64,000 nt of DNA from Burkholderiales bacterium PBB3 (lineage in GTDB: Bacteria; Pseudomonadota; Gammaproteobacteria; Burkholderiales; Burkholderiaceae_C). The notes under the pieces are model-generated. The model saw only the letters and a list, made by a program, of their open reading frames with translations. It made no database searches and was not told the DNA's origin. The stretch spans positions 302,896-366,895 of the forward strand of contig NKIK01000001.1 of assembly GCA_002256115.1 (NCBI GenBank). Reading direction: 5' to 3'. A program made the position numbers and the translations under genes. Each line of letters begins with the position of its first letter. Within the stretch, counting starts at the first letter, position 1. Shown here one piece after another: positions 63,538 to 64,000 of this stretch.

Positions 63538-64000
63538 ATGGGCAAACCCACCTTTGAAATTGACAACCGCGTTGCCACCCGTGCCCTACTGGAAATGTGC
63601 AAGCGTCTGGAGCGGGCCTGGGCCCTGGACGACATCTTGCACGGCATGACACCGGCCATTGAAGACGTTTTGGGCTACCGCCATTCTTGGCTTGCGCTGT
63701 TTGGTCATCCGCCCGGCTTTATCAATGTCATCAGCCATGTGGACAGCGGCCAAGCCCAAAAACGCGATGTAAAGAGCATGAATATCCCCGTTGCAGGGGA
63801 TGCGATGTTGGAAGAACTGCTAACCGCAGATCACGTGGTGGTGGTGGAAGACGCGCGCACCGACCCGCGCACCAATAAAGAGGTTGTGGCCCATTTGCAA
63901 AATCGCACCATCATCAATGTGCCTCTGGTGCTGGCCGATGAACGCTTTGGTGCGATTGGCATAGGAACTTTTGGCGACATAGAGGGCGTGCGCCCACCCC
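63538..64000 (+). CDS. GAF-domain protein (3' end outside window)
   Basis: 154 codons from the ATG at 63538 without a stop. Residues about 18-150 read as a GAF domain: ARALLEMCKRLERAWALDD, FGHPPGFINVISHVDSG, VVVVEDARTDPRTN, and IINVPLVLADERFGAIGIGT. Such N-terminal GAF domains usually lead into a histidine kinase or diguanylate cyclase, but the remainder is not in the window. Divergent from the binding-protein gene. Confidence 0.75.
   Translation, partial: MGKPTFEIDNRVATRALLEMCKRLERAWALDDILHGMTPAIEDVLGYRHSWLALFGHPPGFINVISHVDSGQAQKRDVKSMNIPVAGDAMLEELLTADHVVVVEDARTDPRTNKEVVAHLQNRTIINVPLVLADERFGAIGIGTFGDIEGVRPP

Overview
This window comes from a GC-rich beta-proteobacterium, most likely the family Comamonadaceae (Rhodoferax/Polaromonas-like). 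The evidence is the gene order yebC-purD-hemF-nadD-rsfS-rlmH-maf-rng, an ompR/envZ pair, the HFHMD-type cytosine deaminase, and three kinds of short palindromic repeat that I associate with this family. All identifications are from reading translations and motifs; no database search was run.

Layout. 1-6923 (minus strand) is a compact housekeeping operon running from yebC to rng: translation, NAD, heme and purine functions, with several overlapping stop/start codons. 6982-14025 (plus) carries a HerA/YjgR-like ATPase, an AT-richer probable defence gene with a TIR/deoxyribosyltransferase-like domain, then pyrimidine salvage (upp, codA) split by a GSU2403-type nucleotidyltransferase, and a DUF3667 membrane protein. 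14076-23493 holds a DUF1566 protein, a SlyD-like FKBP, a chemoreceptor, exonuclease I, a HEPN-like gene, relA and an alpha/beta hydrolase. 23589-31166 has 3-hydroxybutyrate dehydrogenase, a decayed Ser/Thr kinase-HDOD-GAF gene, ompR-envZ, and ispD/ispF separated by a class III cyclase gene. 31272-40447 has mfd, a serine hydrolase, a decayed histidine phosphatase, a LytS/LytR pair and a DUF4407-like membrane protein. 40535-48347 is a small defence-type cluster: YafQ/DinJ, a J-domain protein, a VapBC-type pair and a type III restriction-modification operon. 48387-64000 returns to mostly chromosomal genes: serB, nth, exonuclease, SDR, aminotransferase, LysR, sterol-desaturase family, purT, PhoX-type phosphatase, a periplasmic binding protein and the start of a GAF protein.

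The most striking feature is a dispersed repeat of about 55-60 bp, present nine times, always at gene borders. Two nearly identical direct copies bracket exactly the type III mod-res operon, two direct copies bracket codA, and two inverted copies bracket the cyclase that separates ispD from ispF. In two cases the repeat supplies or overlaps the upstream gene's stop codon. In addition, two other palindromic elements are inserted in frame inside essential-type genes, relA and mfd, adding about 25-30 low-complexity residues to each protein. No tRNA, rRNA, CRISPR array or complete insertion sequence was seen.
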